A DNA stretch of 64,000 nt from Microbacterium sp. Nx66 (GCF_904066215.1 NZ_LR880474.1:3358871-3422870); one strand, 5' to 3'. Counted from the first letter of the stretch, positions 55,592 through 64,000 are shown. The notes: generated from the letters alone by a model not told the origin. Translations and numbers: made by a program.

Positions 55592-56566
55592 TCAGCGCGC
55601 GGAGCCGTATCCTTCTTCGCCGAGCTCCTCGAGAATGCGGTTCAGGTCCTGGATCGAAGCGAAATCGATCGTGACCTGGCCTTTCCGAGCGCCCAGTGCG
55701 ATCCGGACGCGGGTGTTGAGCCGGTCCCCCAGCTTGCCGGCGACCTCATCCAGGTACGCCCGCCGCGCCCCGGGCGTGGGCTTGGGAGTCTTCCCTGCGG
55801 AGGGCTGGGACTTGGCCGCCTCTTCCGTGGCACGGACGGAGAGGTCTTCGTTGACGACCTTGTCCGCCAGGCGCTGCATGGCCTCCGGCGAGTCCACGCT
55901 CAGGATCGCGCGCGCGTGTCCGGCGGTCAGGACACCAGCGGCCACCCGCTGCTGCACGGGGACAGGAAGCTTGAGCAGGCGGATGGTGTTGCTGATCTGC
56001 GGACGGGAACGACCGATGCGCGTCGCGAGCTCCTCCTGCGTGATGCCGAAATCGTCGAGGAGCTGCTGGTAGGCCGATGCCTCTTCCAACGGGTTCAGCT
56101 CCGAGCGGTGGAGGTTCTCCAGGAGCGCGTCCCGCAGCAGGTCCTCATCGGCGGTATCCCGGACGATGGCCGGGATCGACTCGAGTCCGGCCTCGCGGGC
56201 AGCCCGCGTGCGCCGCTCCCCCATGATGAGTTCGTACTCGCCGTCGCTGTTCTTCCGGACCACCACCGGCTGCAGCACGCCGAACTCGCGGACGCTGTGC
56301 ACGAGCTCCGCGAGGTCCTCCGGGTTGAAGTGCGTGCGCGGCTGGCGGGGGTTGGGGACGATCGCCTGCGGGTCGACCTGGATCAGGTGGATCCCGGGCA
56401 CCGCCTCGAGCTCAGCCTCGGGTGCCGCGTCGGCGTTCGCGGAGGGAGCCTCGGGTGCCGGAGCGATCTTCGCGCCCGGGAAGAACACGTCGACAGGACG
56501 TTCGGCCTGGTCCGCCGTCGGGATGAGGGCGCCGATGCCGCGGCCGAGTCCAGTGCGCTTCGCCAT
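55592..56566 (-). CDS. parB: Chromosome partitioning protein ParB
   Basis: The product has 324 residues. It has the CTP-binding motif MGERRTRAAREAG, the ENLHRSELNPLEEA segment, and the helix-turn-helix GITQEELATRIGRSRPQISN that reads parS. The C-terminal dimer domain ends near LNRILEELGEEG. ParB loads on parS and spreads as a sliding clamp; the seven parS sites beside it are its substrate. Its ATG overlaps the parA stop by one base (TAATG). Confidence 0.97.
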   Translation of the reverse strand: MAKRTGLGRGIGALIPTADQAERPVDVFFPGAKIAPAPEAPSANADAAPEAELEAVPGIHLIQVDPQAIVPNPRQPRTHFNPEDLAELVHSVREFGVLQPVVVRKNSDGEYELIMGERRTRAAREAGLESIPAIVRDTADEDLLRDALLENLHRSELNPLEEASAYQQLLDDFGITQEELATRIGRSRPQISNTIRLLKLPVPVQQRVAAGVLTAGHARAILSVDSPEAMQRLADKVVNEDLSVRATEEAAKSQPSAGKTPKPTPGARRAYLDEVAGKLGDRLNTRVRIALGARKGQVTIDFASIQDLNRILEELGEEGYGSAR

Positions 56567-57489
56567 TATTTCTCCTTGCTCTGCGTCTGTCGCGACGCGA
56601 TCTCGACGGCGGCCTCACGGTAGGCGATCGCTCCGGCGGACTGACCGTCGTAGGCGATGACCGTCTGGCCGAAACTGGGGGCTTCCGATACGCGTACGGA
56701 CCGCGGTATCACGGTGTCCAACACCTGTGACGGGAAGTGCGAGCGCACTTCCTCCGCAACCTGCTGCGCCAGACGCGTCCGCCCGTCGAACATAGTCAGG
56801 AGGATCGTCGAGAGATGGAGGCTCGGATTCAGGTGCTTCTGGATCATCTGGATGCTGCCGAGCAGCTGGCTCAGGCCTTCCAGGGCGTAGTACTCGCACT
56901 GGATCGGGATGAAGACCTCGTTCGCCGCGGTGAACGCGTTGATCGTGAGGAGTCCGAGCGATGGGGGGCAATCGATGATGACGAAGTCGACAGGGTTGTC
57001 GACGAGGTAGTCCTTCAGAGCACGGCGAAGTCGGTGCTCCCGGGCGACCTGTGCGACGAGTTCGATCTCGGCACCCGCGAGGTGGATGGTGCTCGGCGCA
57101 CAGAAGAGATTGGGGCTCTCCGGACTGGGCTGCACGATCTCCGCGAGCGGGAACTCGTCGATGAGGACGTCATAGACGCTCGGTGTGTCGGCATTGTGTG
57201 GCACCCCGAGCGCCGTGGAGGCGTTCCCCTGAGGGTCCAGGTCGATGACGAGCACCTTCGCACCCAGACCAGCCAATGCCGAAGCGATGTTGACGGCGCT
57301 CGTGGTCTTACCCACGCCACCCTTCTGGTTCGACACCGTCAGGATTCGCGTGTCTCCCCCGAACTCCACGGTGACTGCTTCGAGCGCGCGGCGACGAACG
57401 GAGAGATCCGCGATTTCTCGCGCGAGGGGGGTGTCCATCCCGAACGATTCGTTCGACGATGCCTTCTCGGACTGTTTCACGTGAAACAT
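56566..57489 (-). CDS. parA: Chromosome partitioning ATPase ParA
   Basis: The product has 307 residues. The deviant Walker A is KGGVGKTTSAV with Lys61 in the GKT. Other blocks are VLVIDLDPQGNAST and FVIIDCPPSLGLLT. It binds DNA as an ATP dimer and moves ParB-parS complexes. The ATG at 57489 (MFHVKQ) has AGGAG three bases upstream and overlaps a parS site; the alternative ATG at 57438 has no good ribosome-binding site. ParB bound there may repress the operon. Confidence 0.96.
   Translation of the reverse strand: MFHVKQSEKASSNESFGMDTPLAREIADLSVRRRALEAVTVEFGGDTRILTVSNQKGGVGKTTSAVNIASALAGLGAKVLVIDLDPQGNASTALGVPHNADTPSVYDVLIDEFPLAEIVQPSPESPNLFCAPSTIHLAGAEIELVAQVAREHRLRRALKDYLVDNPVDFVIIDCPPSLGLLTINAFTAANEVFIPIQCEYYALEGLSQLLGSIQMIQKHLNPSLHLSTILLTMFDGRTRLAQQVAEEVRSHFPSQVLDTVIPRSVRVSEAPSFGQTVIAYDGQSAGAIAYREAAVEIASRQTQSKEK
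57473..57488. promoter_or_regulatory. parS: parS site overlapping the parA start
   Basis: TGTTTCACGTGAAACA is a perfect parS. It covers bases 2-17 of the parA coding sequence, so codons 2-6 of ParA are written by the parS site. Confidence 0.95.
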
Positions 57490-57621
57490 CCACTCCTTTC
57501 GGGGCCGCGTTCCACTCTAATCGCAGCGACCGACGTCGGATCACAGGCACGACCGGGCGGCAGAGATGCTTCCCGTCCGCGCACTTCCGCATACACGCGG
57601 ACAGTCAGCTCCGGTGAGGTT

Positions 57622-57637
57622 CGTTTCACGTGAAACG
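57622..57637. promoter_or_regulatory. parS: parS site 2
   Basis: CGTTTCACGTGAAACG, the parS core with C and G at the two outermost positions. Palindromic. Confidence 0.9.
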
Positions 57638-58372
57638 AGGCTTCAGCACGGCCCGCTGAACGCGGCTTTCGTCACCGGTGGCTTCGCGCAACTTCATCGA
57701 CGAAAGGCGAAGGGACGCCCCCAGCGCTGACACCGGGGTCCCCTGCTGAGACGGATGTCTGAATCACGCGACTGGGGTCCCTACCGCTCCACCGAAGCGT
57801 GCTGGCGAGCCGACCTCGTGCCCCTCCTCGATGAGAGCGCCTGGCGGTCCGGCGTAGCTTCTCCGCGTCGTCCGGTTCGACGCCACATTTCTCGAGGCCC
57901 AGTCCCGCGCTCGCAAACCTCGGCCTCCCCACCTCACTCAGGTACCTTGTCGCAGCTTCCCACGCGGGGTGCATGCCGCGGTCAGGCGAATCCGCGACCG
58001 CGTCCTTCTGGATAACCCCCGGCCTACACCCGCGAGCCATCGCTCTGCCGGGCACCTCCCCCGCAGAGCACGCGGATCCTTCACGCGTGCACCCTCCGCC
58101 GGGAGGACGCCAGCGTCGCGCGGCACCGATCCGGTCCGCTCGCGCCCCGTGCTCCGTATGACAGCGCGACAGGCGCGTCGCGTCGTTCTGGCCCCTCCGT
58201 GACCTGCCTGCCCGCACAACTCGCGGAGCATCACACCGCTGCCTCCTCCAGCGTCCGAGCCGGCAGGTGGACGAAGGATCGCGCCGCATGGGGGCACCGA
58301 CCCCCAATGTGGCCCGTCCCTTCGCCCTTTGCGACGGCTCGTCTCCCGTGAATCCGCCGCCCGATCGCGGTC

Positions 58373-58388
58373 TGTTTCACGTGAAACG
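58373..58388. promoter_or_regulatory. parS: parS site 3
   Basis: TGTTTCACGTGAAACG, one base from perfect. Confidence 0.92.
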
Positions 58389-58779
58389 CAACCCCTCCTG
58401 ACCTGTTCACATCCGTTCACCATCTCGGGCACGCACAGCAGCACGTGTTCCCAGCCGCTGCTCGGGTCGCCCCACGACGACGGAGCACACCTGGGAGCAG
58501 TTCTGGCGCGGAGGATTTCCCTTCACGGCGATGCCCATCGAACGACGTGGCGTCGCCCATCCACGCACACCACTCGGCATGCGTACTCGAAGTGTGTGGA
58601 ACGACCGTCGCTCAAGAGCCATCTGCGTCACGCCAGCGATAGCCCCCGGCGGCGGCTGGGCACGTTCACGCCCGACTTTCGCGCAAACGCCGCACACAGC
58701 TCCCCCTCCCCTTCCTGTGCACACCGTCCATAGCGAAGATCAGAGCTCGTCGCAGCAGGTCCGCCGCGGACCGCTATAG

Positions 58780-59450
58780 AGAGGAGGCTCCACGGCACGT
58801 CTGCCACAGCGGCGCCCGGTCACACCGTTGCCCGCTCCTCCACGGGAAGGCCGATCACCGGGCCCCGCCCACTCATCGAGGGACACCGTTGAGCATCAAG
58901 GCCAGCCCCGGTTGTCCGGAGTCTTCCCTCGGACAAAACACGAGACGAGGCATGAGCGCCACTGCCGCAGCGGCCGAAGGCTCCAAAGCCCACTCCCGCG
59001 TCAAGGCACTCACCGGGCCCCTCCACACATGGACACACAGTATCGAATGCCAGGCCAGCACCGGTTACACCGCGTCTCCCCCCCGACGGCACTCGAGACG
59101 AGCACGAGGGATCCGATGGCGCCGCAGAAAGGTTCAGAGGCCACCTCCGAAGAAGGCCACACACCGGGTGCCTTTACACGTCGGCACACCAGCGAACGCC
59201 AGGGCCCGGCCCCGTTGCCCCGAGTCGTCATTGAACCAAGCACGGGACGAAGTATCGCGCCGCCCCCCGCCGCAGAACCCGGCGACACCATCACACTCTC
59301 CCAAGAGAAAGCCACCCGCCGGCTCCAGTCCAGGCTTCGAGGCACACCCCGAACGTCACTGACAGGACTGGTGGCACCATGTCCGTTTCAGACGGCAGAG
59401 GAAACGAGGCACCGAGGCACCCCCTGCGGTAGCTTCGCCGAGCGGATGAC
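58780..59450. repeat. Degenerate ~153-bp tandem repeat in the parS region
   Basis: Related blocks recur at a near-constant spacing. GACGAGGCA-like blocks start at 58945, 59098, 59247 and 59404 (spacings 153, 149, 157), and a weaker one at about 58782. CACCGGG starts at 58856, 59011 and 59162, with CACCCGCCGG at 59313. Between anchors, matches such as CCCCGGTTGTCC versus CCCCGTTGCCCC recur. The units are diverged, so this is old or under weak selection. It is not a CRISPR: no constant repeat and no unique spacers. Confidence 0.6.
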
Positions 59451-59678
59451 CTTCTTGCCTGTCGACGCCCCCGCGGGGGACCTCCACTGCCGCAGCGACC
59501 TGCAGGAGCCAGCGGTACGACCCAGTCGACTCTGACGAGGGCTCCCCCCGACGACCGATGACACGTTCGCCCCGTGCCGCGCTCACCGTCACCACACTCT
59601 GCGCACGCGCTGAGGATCGGTGCCCCTCAGCGCAAGGACGGGCACTCAGGCACCGTGGGAGCCACACTGAGAACCGAC

Positions 59679-59694
59679 TGTTTCACGTGAAACA
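59679..59694. promoter_or_regulatory. parS: parS site 4
   Basis: TGTTTCACGTGAAACA, perfect. Confidence 0.95.
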
Positions 59695-59819
59695 CTCATT
59701 CGAGATCGCTACGACTGAGGGATACCTCCTCCACTACCGAATGCGCCATGGCAAACGGTCGGAGATCGTCAGCGGACGACGTAGGCGCGTGCGATAACTC
59801 GTCGAAGCGAATCGCGGGA

Positions 59820-59835
59820 CGTTTCACGTGAAACG
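59820..59835. promoter_or_regulatory. parS: parS site 5
   Basis: CGTTTCACGTGAAACG, the same variant as at 57622; 141 bases from site 4. Confidence 0.9.
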
Positions 59836-60470
59836 GCTGTGTGTCTGATGTGGCCACGCCGACCACGATCCCACCTCCTGCGTCTGCCTCACGGGAGGTT
59901 CTGCGATCCGCAGCCCACCACGCCGCGCCGTGAAGACAGCACACCCCGCTCGCTGACCCACAGCACGGGCAGGTGCCAGTGTCGAGCAGAAGGGCACTCA
60001 ACGAGCAGTGCGTCCAATGACCTCGCAGGAGAACATCACTGTTGACCTACGGACCGCCCGGGGCAGCGCCCCACGCTCCTTGGCTCGATCAGTGGATGCC
60101 CCACCGGTCTCCACACGCGCTTTCCAGAAAGACCCGGGGACGCTGATGAGTACGCCCGTCCACAGCGCCGATGCCAAGGAGTTGTGTGGCGGCGCCCACC
60201 GATTCCCTCCTCCGAGGCCGGCCTCGGAGTCGTGATACTCGCCCCTGACCGCCTCAGCGAAGATGGTCCCGCGATGGAAGAAGCTCTACGCCCCCGAACC
60301 CAGCGCTCCCGACAACCGTGTCAGACAGAGGTCGATCGCCGATTCAGGTTCACCGTAACTGGAGCAACCAGGACACTGGCGTCGCTGAAGCACCCAGTGA
60401 ACGCGATTCCCGACTCAGCGCCTTCGGAGCCGTGAGTAGCGTCCTACCGCACTGCACCGAGACTCGTTGT

Positions 60471-60486
60471 TGTTTCACGTGAAACA
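60471..60486. promoter_or_regulatory. parS: parS site 6
   Basis: TGTTTCACGTGAAACA, perfect. Confidence 0.95.
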
Positions 60487-60585
60487 TGGCCTGTCCGGGC
60501 GAACCTCATGCGTGAGCCGACACTACCTTTTCGGATCAGCCGATCAAGAGGTAGTGCCCACCAAAGAAGGCCACTCTGACGGCAG

Positions 60586-60601
60586 AGTTTCACGTGAAAC
60601 G
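60586..60601. promoter_or_regulatory. parS: parS site 7, just past the rsmG stop
   Basis: AGTTTCACGTGAAACG, an inner 14-base match. It lies nine bases beyond the 3' end of rsmG. Confidence 0.88.
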
Positions 60602-60610
60602 ACAATGTCC

Positions 60611-61258
60611 TCAGCGCACGTGGGCACGGACGACCCGGGTCGTCTCGGGAAGCAGTCCCTCGCCCAGAACCTCGACGCGAACGTCGGAGAGTGTGAACTT
60701 CGCGATCTGCTTCCGCGCCGCCTCGATCTCGTTCGCGGCGTTCATGCCCTTCAAGAGGGCGAGTTCACCACCATCGCGCACCAGCGGAGCCGTCAGTGGA
60801 ATCAAGGTACGCAGCGCGCTCACCGCGCGAGCCGTGACGACGTCGAAGGCACCCTTCGCACGGACGTCCTCCGCACGCGCACGGAGGATGGTGACGTTCG
60901 AGAGCTCGAGATCGTTCACCTGCTCCGTCAACCAGTTGATCCGACGCTCCATCGGCTCGACCAGTGTCCACGACACATCGGGGCGGGCGATGGCGAGCAC
61001 CAGACCGGGCAGTCCGGCCCCAGACCCGATGTCCGCCACGGAACCATGGAAGAGCGGTGCGGCGATCGCGCTGTTCAGGATGTGACGGGTCCACAGGCGG
61101 GGCAGTTCGAGCGGCCCGATCAGACCCCGCTCCTCCCCCTCACGGGCGAGGGAGTCCGTGAACCGCCGAGCGATCTCCAGGCGGTCTCCGAAAAGATCGG
61201 CAGCGACAGCCGGCTCCTGCTCGACGGTCTTCTCGCCGGAATCGTTCGTCTCAGACAC
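60611..61258 (-). CDS. rsmG: 16S rRNA (guanine-N7) methyltransferase RsmG (GidB)
   Basis: The product has 215 residues. The SAM site is VADIGSGAGLPGLVLAIARP; LPRLWTRHILNSA precedes it and VTARAVSALRTLIPLTAPLV follows, all typical of RsmG, which methylates G527 (E. coli numbering) of 16S rRNA. Loss gives low-level streptomycin resistance in many bacteria. It is the last gene of the rpmH-side block before the parS region. Confidence 0.96.
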   Translation of the reverse strand: MSETNDSGEKTVEQEPAVAADLFGDRLEIARRFTDSLAREGEERGLIGPLELPRLWTRHILNSAIAAPLFHGSVADIGSGAGLPGLVLAIARPDVSWTLVEPMERRINWLTEQVNDLELSNVTILRARAEDVRAKGAFDVVTARAVSALRTLIPLTAPLVRDGGELALLKGMNAANEIEAARKQIAKFTLSDVRVEVLGEGLLPETTRVVRAHVR

Positions 61259-61282
61259 CCGCCCGTACTCGCCTTCGGTACG

Positions 61283-61774
61283 TCAGTGACGACGCAGGAC
61301 CGTGTGACGGTCCGCGCCCTCGCCGTACGACTCGGAGACGAGCCCTCGCTCGGCAGCGATGTCGTGGACCAGCTTGCGCTCGTAGCTCGACATCGCCGGC
61401 AGCGACGCCTGCGACGAGCCCTCATCGAGCTTGGCGGCCGCCGCCTCGACCAGGGTCACGAGCTGCCGGCGGCGCGTGTCGCGGGATCCTCCGATGTCGA
61501 GGATGAGACGCGAGAACGAGCCAGTCTTGTTCTGCACGGCGAGACGCGTGAGCTCCTGCAGCGCCTGCACCGTGTCCGGAGCGGAGAGCAGCGCGAGGCC
61601 GTCACCCTCGGCCTCGACCGAGACGTAGGCACGCCCCTGCCGGACATCGAGGTTCAGGTCGCCGTCGATGTCGGCGATGTCGAGCAGCTCCTCGAGGTAA
61701 TCCGCGGCGACATCGCCTTCGTTCTCGAGCTGCGCCACAGTGGGCTCGGTGCTCCCGGTCACGACCTCACTCAT
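61283..61774 (-). CDS. jag: Jag/KhpB-like RNA-binding protein (KH + R3H)
   Basis: The product has 163 residues. A KH domain (YLEELLDIADIDGDLNLDV to LLSAPDTVQALQELTRL) precedes an R3H domain (LPAMSSYERKLVHDIAAERG, ending DRHTVLRRH). It lacks the N-terminal Jag domain found in Firmicutes, as usual for actinobacteria. It binds RNA, with a role in division and wall growth in other species. Its start overlaps the yidC stop by four bases. Confidence 0.94.
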   Translation of the reverse strand: MSEVVTGSTEPTVAQLENEGDVAADYLEELLDIADIDGDLNLDVRQGRAYVSVEAEGDGLALLSAPDTVQALQELTRLAVQNKTGSFSRLILDIGGSRDTRRRQLVTLVEAAAAKLDEGSSQASLPAMSSYERKLVHDIAAERGLVSESYGEGADRHTVLRRH

Positions 61775-62841
61775 GACGCGTTCCCCTTCTTCTTCGCGCG
61801 CTTCTTGCCGACCGGCTGCTGTCGCTTCGGTGCCTCAGCCTTCGCCTTCTCGGCCTGCTCCAGCAGACGCTGCTGCTCTGCCTCGTACACCGACATCGGC
61901 ACGACCTTGCCCGAGGAATCGATGGCCTTGCCCTTACGCGCCAGACGCTCTTCGCGCGCCTTCGCCGCCTCCGAGCCCGGGGTGGGCATCTCACGGATGA
62001 CGAGGAACTGCTGGCCCATGGTCCAGAGGTTCGAGATGAACCAGTACACGACGACACCGAGCGGGAAGAAGACACCGGAGAAGATGAAGCCCAGCGGCAG
62101 CACGTAGAGCATGATCTTCTGCATCTGGTACGCCTGGCCGGTCTTGGCCTCCGGCGAGAGGTTCTTCGAGATGATCTGCAGCTGGGTGAAGAACTGCGAC
62201 GCGATCATCAGGACGACCAGGGTGACGAGGATGATGATCGCCGTGACGTTCTGCGCATCGATGGCGTTGCCCAGCGTCTCGTGCAGCGAAGCGACGCCGA
62301 AGAGCTTCGCGTCGTAGAACTCCTTCGTGAGCTCCGGGCTCAGCAGGCCGACGCCACCCACGTTGTCGCGGGCGTGCTTGCTGACGTCGCTCAGCACGCT
62401 GTAGAGCGAGAAGAAGATCGGCATCTGCACGAGCAGCGGCAGACAGCTCGACATCGGCGTCGTGCCGTGCTTCTTGTACAGCGCCATCGTCTCGCGGCTC
62501 ATCGCCTCACGAGAGAGCTGATCCTTCTTGCCGCGGTACTTCTCCTGAACTTTCCGCAGTTCAGGAGCGATTTCCATCATCTTGCGCTGGCTCTTGATCT
62601 GCTTCACGAACAGCGGGATGAGCGCTGCACGGACCACGATCACGAGGCCGACGATCGAGAGGACCCAGGTGATGCCCGAGGCCGCAGGAAGACCGACGGC
62701 GGTCAGCAGCCAATGCCAGGCGACGAGGATGAGCTCGACGACCCACTTCAGCGGCCACAGGATCGTGCCGAGCAGGTCGAATCCGCCGGATGCCGGCTCC
62801 GGGCTGGGGGTGGCACTGGCGAACAGAAGGTCAAGACCCAC
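61771..62841 (-). CDS. yidC: Membrane protein insertase YidC
   Basis: The product has 356 residues with five predicted helices; the insertase groove Arg lies in VVRAALIPLFVKQIKSQRKM. Further blocks are GTTPMSSCLPLLVQMPIFF and VVVYWFISNLWTMGQQFLV. The tail is long and basic (KRQQPVGKKRAKKKGNAS), likely contacting ribosomes. It inserts membrane proteins with or without SecYEG. It starts at a GTG at 62841, three bases after the yidD stop. Confidence 0.96.
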   Translation of the reverse strand: MGLDLLFASATPSPEPASGGFDLLGTILWPLKWVVELILVAWHWLLTAVGLPAASGITWVLSIVGLVIVVRAALIPLFVKQIKSQRKMMEIAPELRKVQEKYRGKKDQLSREAMSRETMALYKKHGTTPMSSCLPLLVQMPIFFSLYSVLSDVSKHARDNVGGVGLLSPELTKEFYDAKLFGVASLHETLGNAIDAQNVTAIIILVTLVVLMIASQFFTQLQIISKNLSPEAKTGQAYQMQKIMLYVLPLGFIFSGVFFPLGVVVYWFISNLWTMGQQFLVIREMPTPGSEAAKAREERLARKGKAIDSSGKVVPMSVYEAEQQRLLEQAEKAKAEAPKRQQPVGKKRAKKKGNAS

Positions 62842-62844
62842 CGA

Positions 62845-63195
62845 TCAGTCCTTTCGGGAGGGGACGACGAAACCGTGTGCGGTCAGGTCGTAGCGGAAGT
62901 GTCGGTGCGGTGTGACGTCGTCGACGCCTCCGCGAGACCAGGGATTGCAGCGGAGGATGCGCCACGCCGAGAGCAGAGCCCCCCGCACGGCGCCGTGCTG
63001 CTGCACCGCACCTACAGCGTAGGCGGAACAGGAGGGATAGTACGCACACACGTCCCCGTACATCGGCGAGACCACCCTGCGGTACCCCGCCAGGAAGGCG
63101 AGCACGGCGTTGCGCGGCAGGAGCGGGATGCTGCGAAGCACGTCGCGCCCGTGCATCTCCCCCGTCCCCACCGACGAGGCCGGCAACGCGGTCAT
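62845..63195 (-). CDS. yidD: Membrane protein insertion efficiency factor YidD
   Basis: The product has 116 residues. The family block is FLAGYRRVVSPMYGDVCAYY, then PSCSAYAVGAVQQHGAVRG and ILRCNPWSRGGVDDV. It is a small membrane-associated helper of YidC-dependent insertion. The start at 63195 overlaps the rnpA stop (ATGA), implying coupling; an internal ATG at 63156 after GGGGGAG would also fit. Confidence 0.93.
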   Translation of the reverse strand: MTALPASSVGTGEMHGRDVLRSIPLLPRNAVLAFLAGYRRVVSPMYGDVCAYYPSCSAYAVGAVQQHGAVRGALLSAWRILRCNPWSRGGVDDVTPHRHFRYDLTAHGFVVPSRKD

Positions 63196-63542
63196 GAGGC
63201 GGCCTCGGCCGGTGCGAGCCGCGCCAGGCAACGATGCACATCGCTGCGAAGCTCCGCGTAGGAGGCGGTCGCGGACGCAGGAAGGGCACGGATGACGACA
63301 TCCGTGCCCTGAGGAACACGCGGGAGCGCCTCCGCACAGACGGCTTTGAGTCGCCGACGGACGGTGTTGCGCACCACGGCCGTGCCCACCTGCTTGCTGA
63401 TGATGAAGCCGAACCGCGCGGCCCTGCTCTCGCCCGTCGCCAGCATGGAGGTGAGGACGCGGGCCCCGCCACAACGCGATCCGCGTCGAACGACCAGTCG
63501 GTAGTCGCTCCCGCGGGTCAAACGGAACGGGCGGGCGAGCAC
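63192..63542 (-). CDS. rnpA: Ribonuclease P protein component
   Basis: The product has 116 residues. RNase P protein motifs are RFGFIISKQVGTAVVRNTVR and RRLKAVC, the conserved RNR region. With the M1-type RNA it trims tRNA 5' ends. The start is GTG 63542 (VLARPFRLTRGSDY), six bases from the rpmH stop. Confidence 0.95.
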   Translation of the reverse strand: MLARPFRLTRGSDYRLVVRRGSRCGGARVLTSMLATGESRAARFGFIISKQVGTAVVRNTVRRRLKAVCAEALPRVPQGTDVVIRALPASATASYAELRSDVHRCLARLAPAEAAS

Positions 63543-63548
63543 AGCTGC

Positions 63549-63686
63549 TTACGCGGAGAGCTCGGTACGGCCCTTCGCGCGGCGTGCCGAGAGGATGGCA
63601 CGGCCGGCGCGGGTACGCATGCGGGCACGGAAGCCGTGCTTCTTGGCGCGACGACGGTTGTTGGGCTGGAAGGTGCGCTTGCTCAT
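63549..63686 (-). CDS. rpmH: 50S ribosomal protein L34
   Basis: This 45-residue gene starts at the ATG at 63684-63686: [19 protein letters not shown], then [17 protein letters not shown] and AKGRTELSA before TAA (63549-63551). It matches L34 over its full length. It is the first gene of the rpmH-rnpA-yidD-yidC-jag-rsmG block, with dnaA expected divergently just past the window. Confidence 0.97.
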   Translation of the reverse strand: MSKRTFQPNNRRRAKKHGFRARMRTRAGRAILSARRAKGRTELSA

Positions 63687-63845
63687 GAGATCACTCCGGG
63701 AATGCTGTCACCGGATTCACTTCGACCGGAGACATAGGGAACTGCCAAACAGGCATAAGTCAACCGACTAAGGGTACGTCTTGGCGGCGGACAGGGCAAA
63801 TCTGCGACCTGTACCGCTTGTCATCCCATGCGTACCGCACAGCCA

Positions 63846-63854
63846 TTATCCACA
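63846..63854 (+). promoter_or_regulatory. DnaA box
   Basis: TTATCCACA is a perfect DnaA box in the rpmH-dnaA gap. Confidence 0.8.
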
Positions 63855-63945
63855 AGCCGGACGCATCCGCCACATCCAACACGCCCGCGTGTTTTCAAGG
63901 GCAGGTTGCCGTTCCGAGCCGGTGTGACTACCGTGGCATCCGAAG

Positions 63946-63954
63946 TTATCCACA
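63946..63954 (+). promoter_or_regulatory. DnaA box
   Basis: TTATCCACA again, in the same orientation and exactly 100 bases from the first. It is likely involved in dnaA autoregulation. Confidence 0.8.
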
Positions 63955-64000
63955 GGGGAACGGCACGTCGACCCCGACCCGATCCGTCGTCCGGAGCACC

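Larger units (their letters stand above)
57490..60610. other. 3.1-kb gene-free region between parA and rsmG with a parS array
   Basis: No open frame here has convincing coding character: candidates are short, Arg/Pro/Thr-rich, in several frames and without family motifs. Codon-position regularity typical of the neighbours is lost. The stretch carries six of the seven parS sites and, at about 58780-59450, a degenerate ~153-bp tandem repeat. In other actinobacteria parA and rsmG lie close together. It is most simply a centromere-like, noncoding segregation locus, possibly with decayed sequence. No tRNA or other RNA gene is seen. Confidence 0.7.
63687..64000. other. Start of the rpmH-dnaA intergenic region, origin-proximal
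   Basis: There is no gene in these 314 bases. They hold two perfect DnaA boxes 100 bases apart and must contain the rpmH promoter on the minus strand and at least part of the dnaA promoter on the plus strand. In actinobacteria oriC itself usually lies between dnaA and dnaN, so this is probably the regulatory flank rather than the main origin. Confidence 0.65.

Noticed and set aside
57672..58307. Minus-strand frame of 211 codons in the parS region
   Set aside because: Arg/Gly-rich, no motif, no ribosome-binding site and no coding-like codon pattern.
58780..59450. CRISPR-like spacing of repeats
   Set aside because: Units are long and diverged throughout, with no short constant repeat separated by unique spacers and no cas genes.
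58828..59535. Plus-strand frame of 235 codons in the parS region with a ~51-residue internal period
   Set aside because: The period comes from the DNA repeat. The product is Arg/Pro/Thr-rich, there is no good start signal, and repeat spacings (153, 149, 157) do not keep a frame.

Overview
The window is high-GC DNA from an actinobacterium, most likely Microbacterium or a close Microbacteriaceae relative. This rests on the codon style, the GC content, the rpmH-rnpA-yidD-yidC-jag-rsmG-parA-parB block beside a DnaA-box region, a mycothiol-type arsenate reductase, LAxTG-type sorting signals and SigR-type promoters. No BLAST was possible, so the genus is an inference. The right edge is next to the chromosomal origin: two perfect DnaA boxes lie beyond rpmH, and dnaA would be expected just past base 64000.

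Layout. Bases 1-3000: the end of a TetR regulator, a small membrane protein, a three-cysteine winged-helix (SufR-like) regulator and dnaB on the minus strand. Bases 2956-3471: a non-coding AT-rich stretch with DnaA boxes. Bases 3472-6357: two secreted surface proteins, a valine-rich one and a repeat protein with eight chaplin-like units and an LAMTG sorting signal. Bases 6558-10848: a cupin, an acyltransferase/CapA fusion and a membrane-anchored protease with two trypsin-like domains. Bases 10929-12596: the rpsF-ssb-rpsR-rplI operon. Bases 13890-19837: a complete oligopeptide ABC importer facing an Lrp-type regulator.

Bases 19840-31163 are accessory: unknown proteins, a macrolide-type glycosyltransferase facing a TetR regulator, arsC, a frameshifted lipoprotein gene, and an aldehyde dehydrogenase with DUF779 and a GAF regulator. 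They end with a TetR/dihydrofolate-reductase-like pair sharing a strong palindromic operator. A 59-bp quasi-palindromic element occurs twice here. Bases 31269-37814 hold a tightly overlapping operon, small unknown ORF-glgX-treY-treZ, which would turn glycogen into trehalose. Then come cca, a wall-anchored metallophosphatase, a lipoprotein, a PrsW-like protease and several small enzymes.

From 47866 the order DUF6049-murJ-trxB-trxA matches the conserved actinobacterial origin-flanking block (compare Rv3909-Rv3910-trxB2-trxC), but without sigM. trxB and trxA each carry a GGGAAY-N18-GTT promoter. After a GrpB/unknown/sugar-transporter cluster come parB and parA. A 3.1-kb gene-free stretch follows, with seven near-perfect parS sites (one overlapping the parA start) and a degenerate ~153-bp tandem repeat; it is probably the centromere-like segregation locus. 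The window ends with rsmG, jag, yidC, yidD, rnpA and rpmH.
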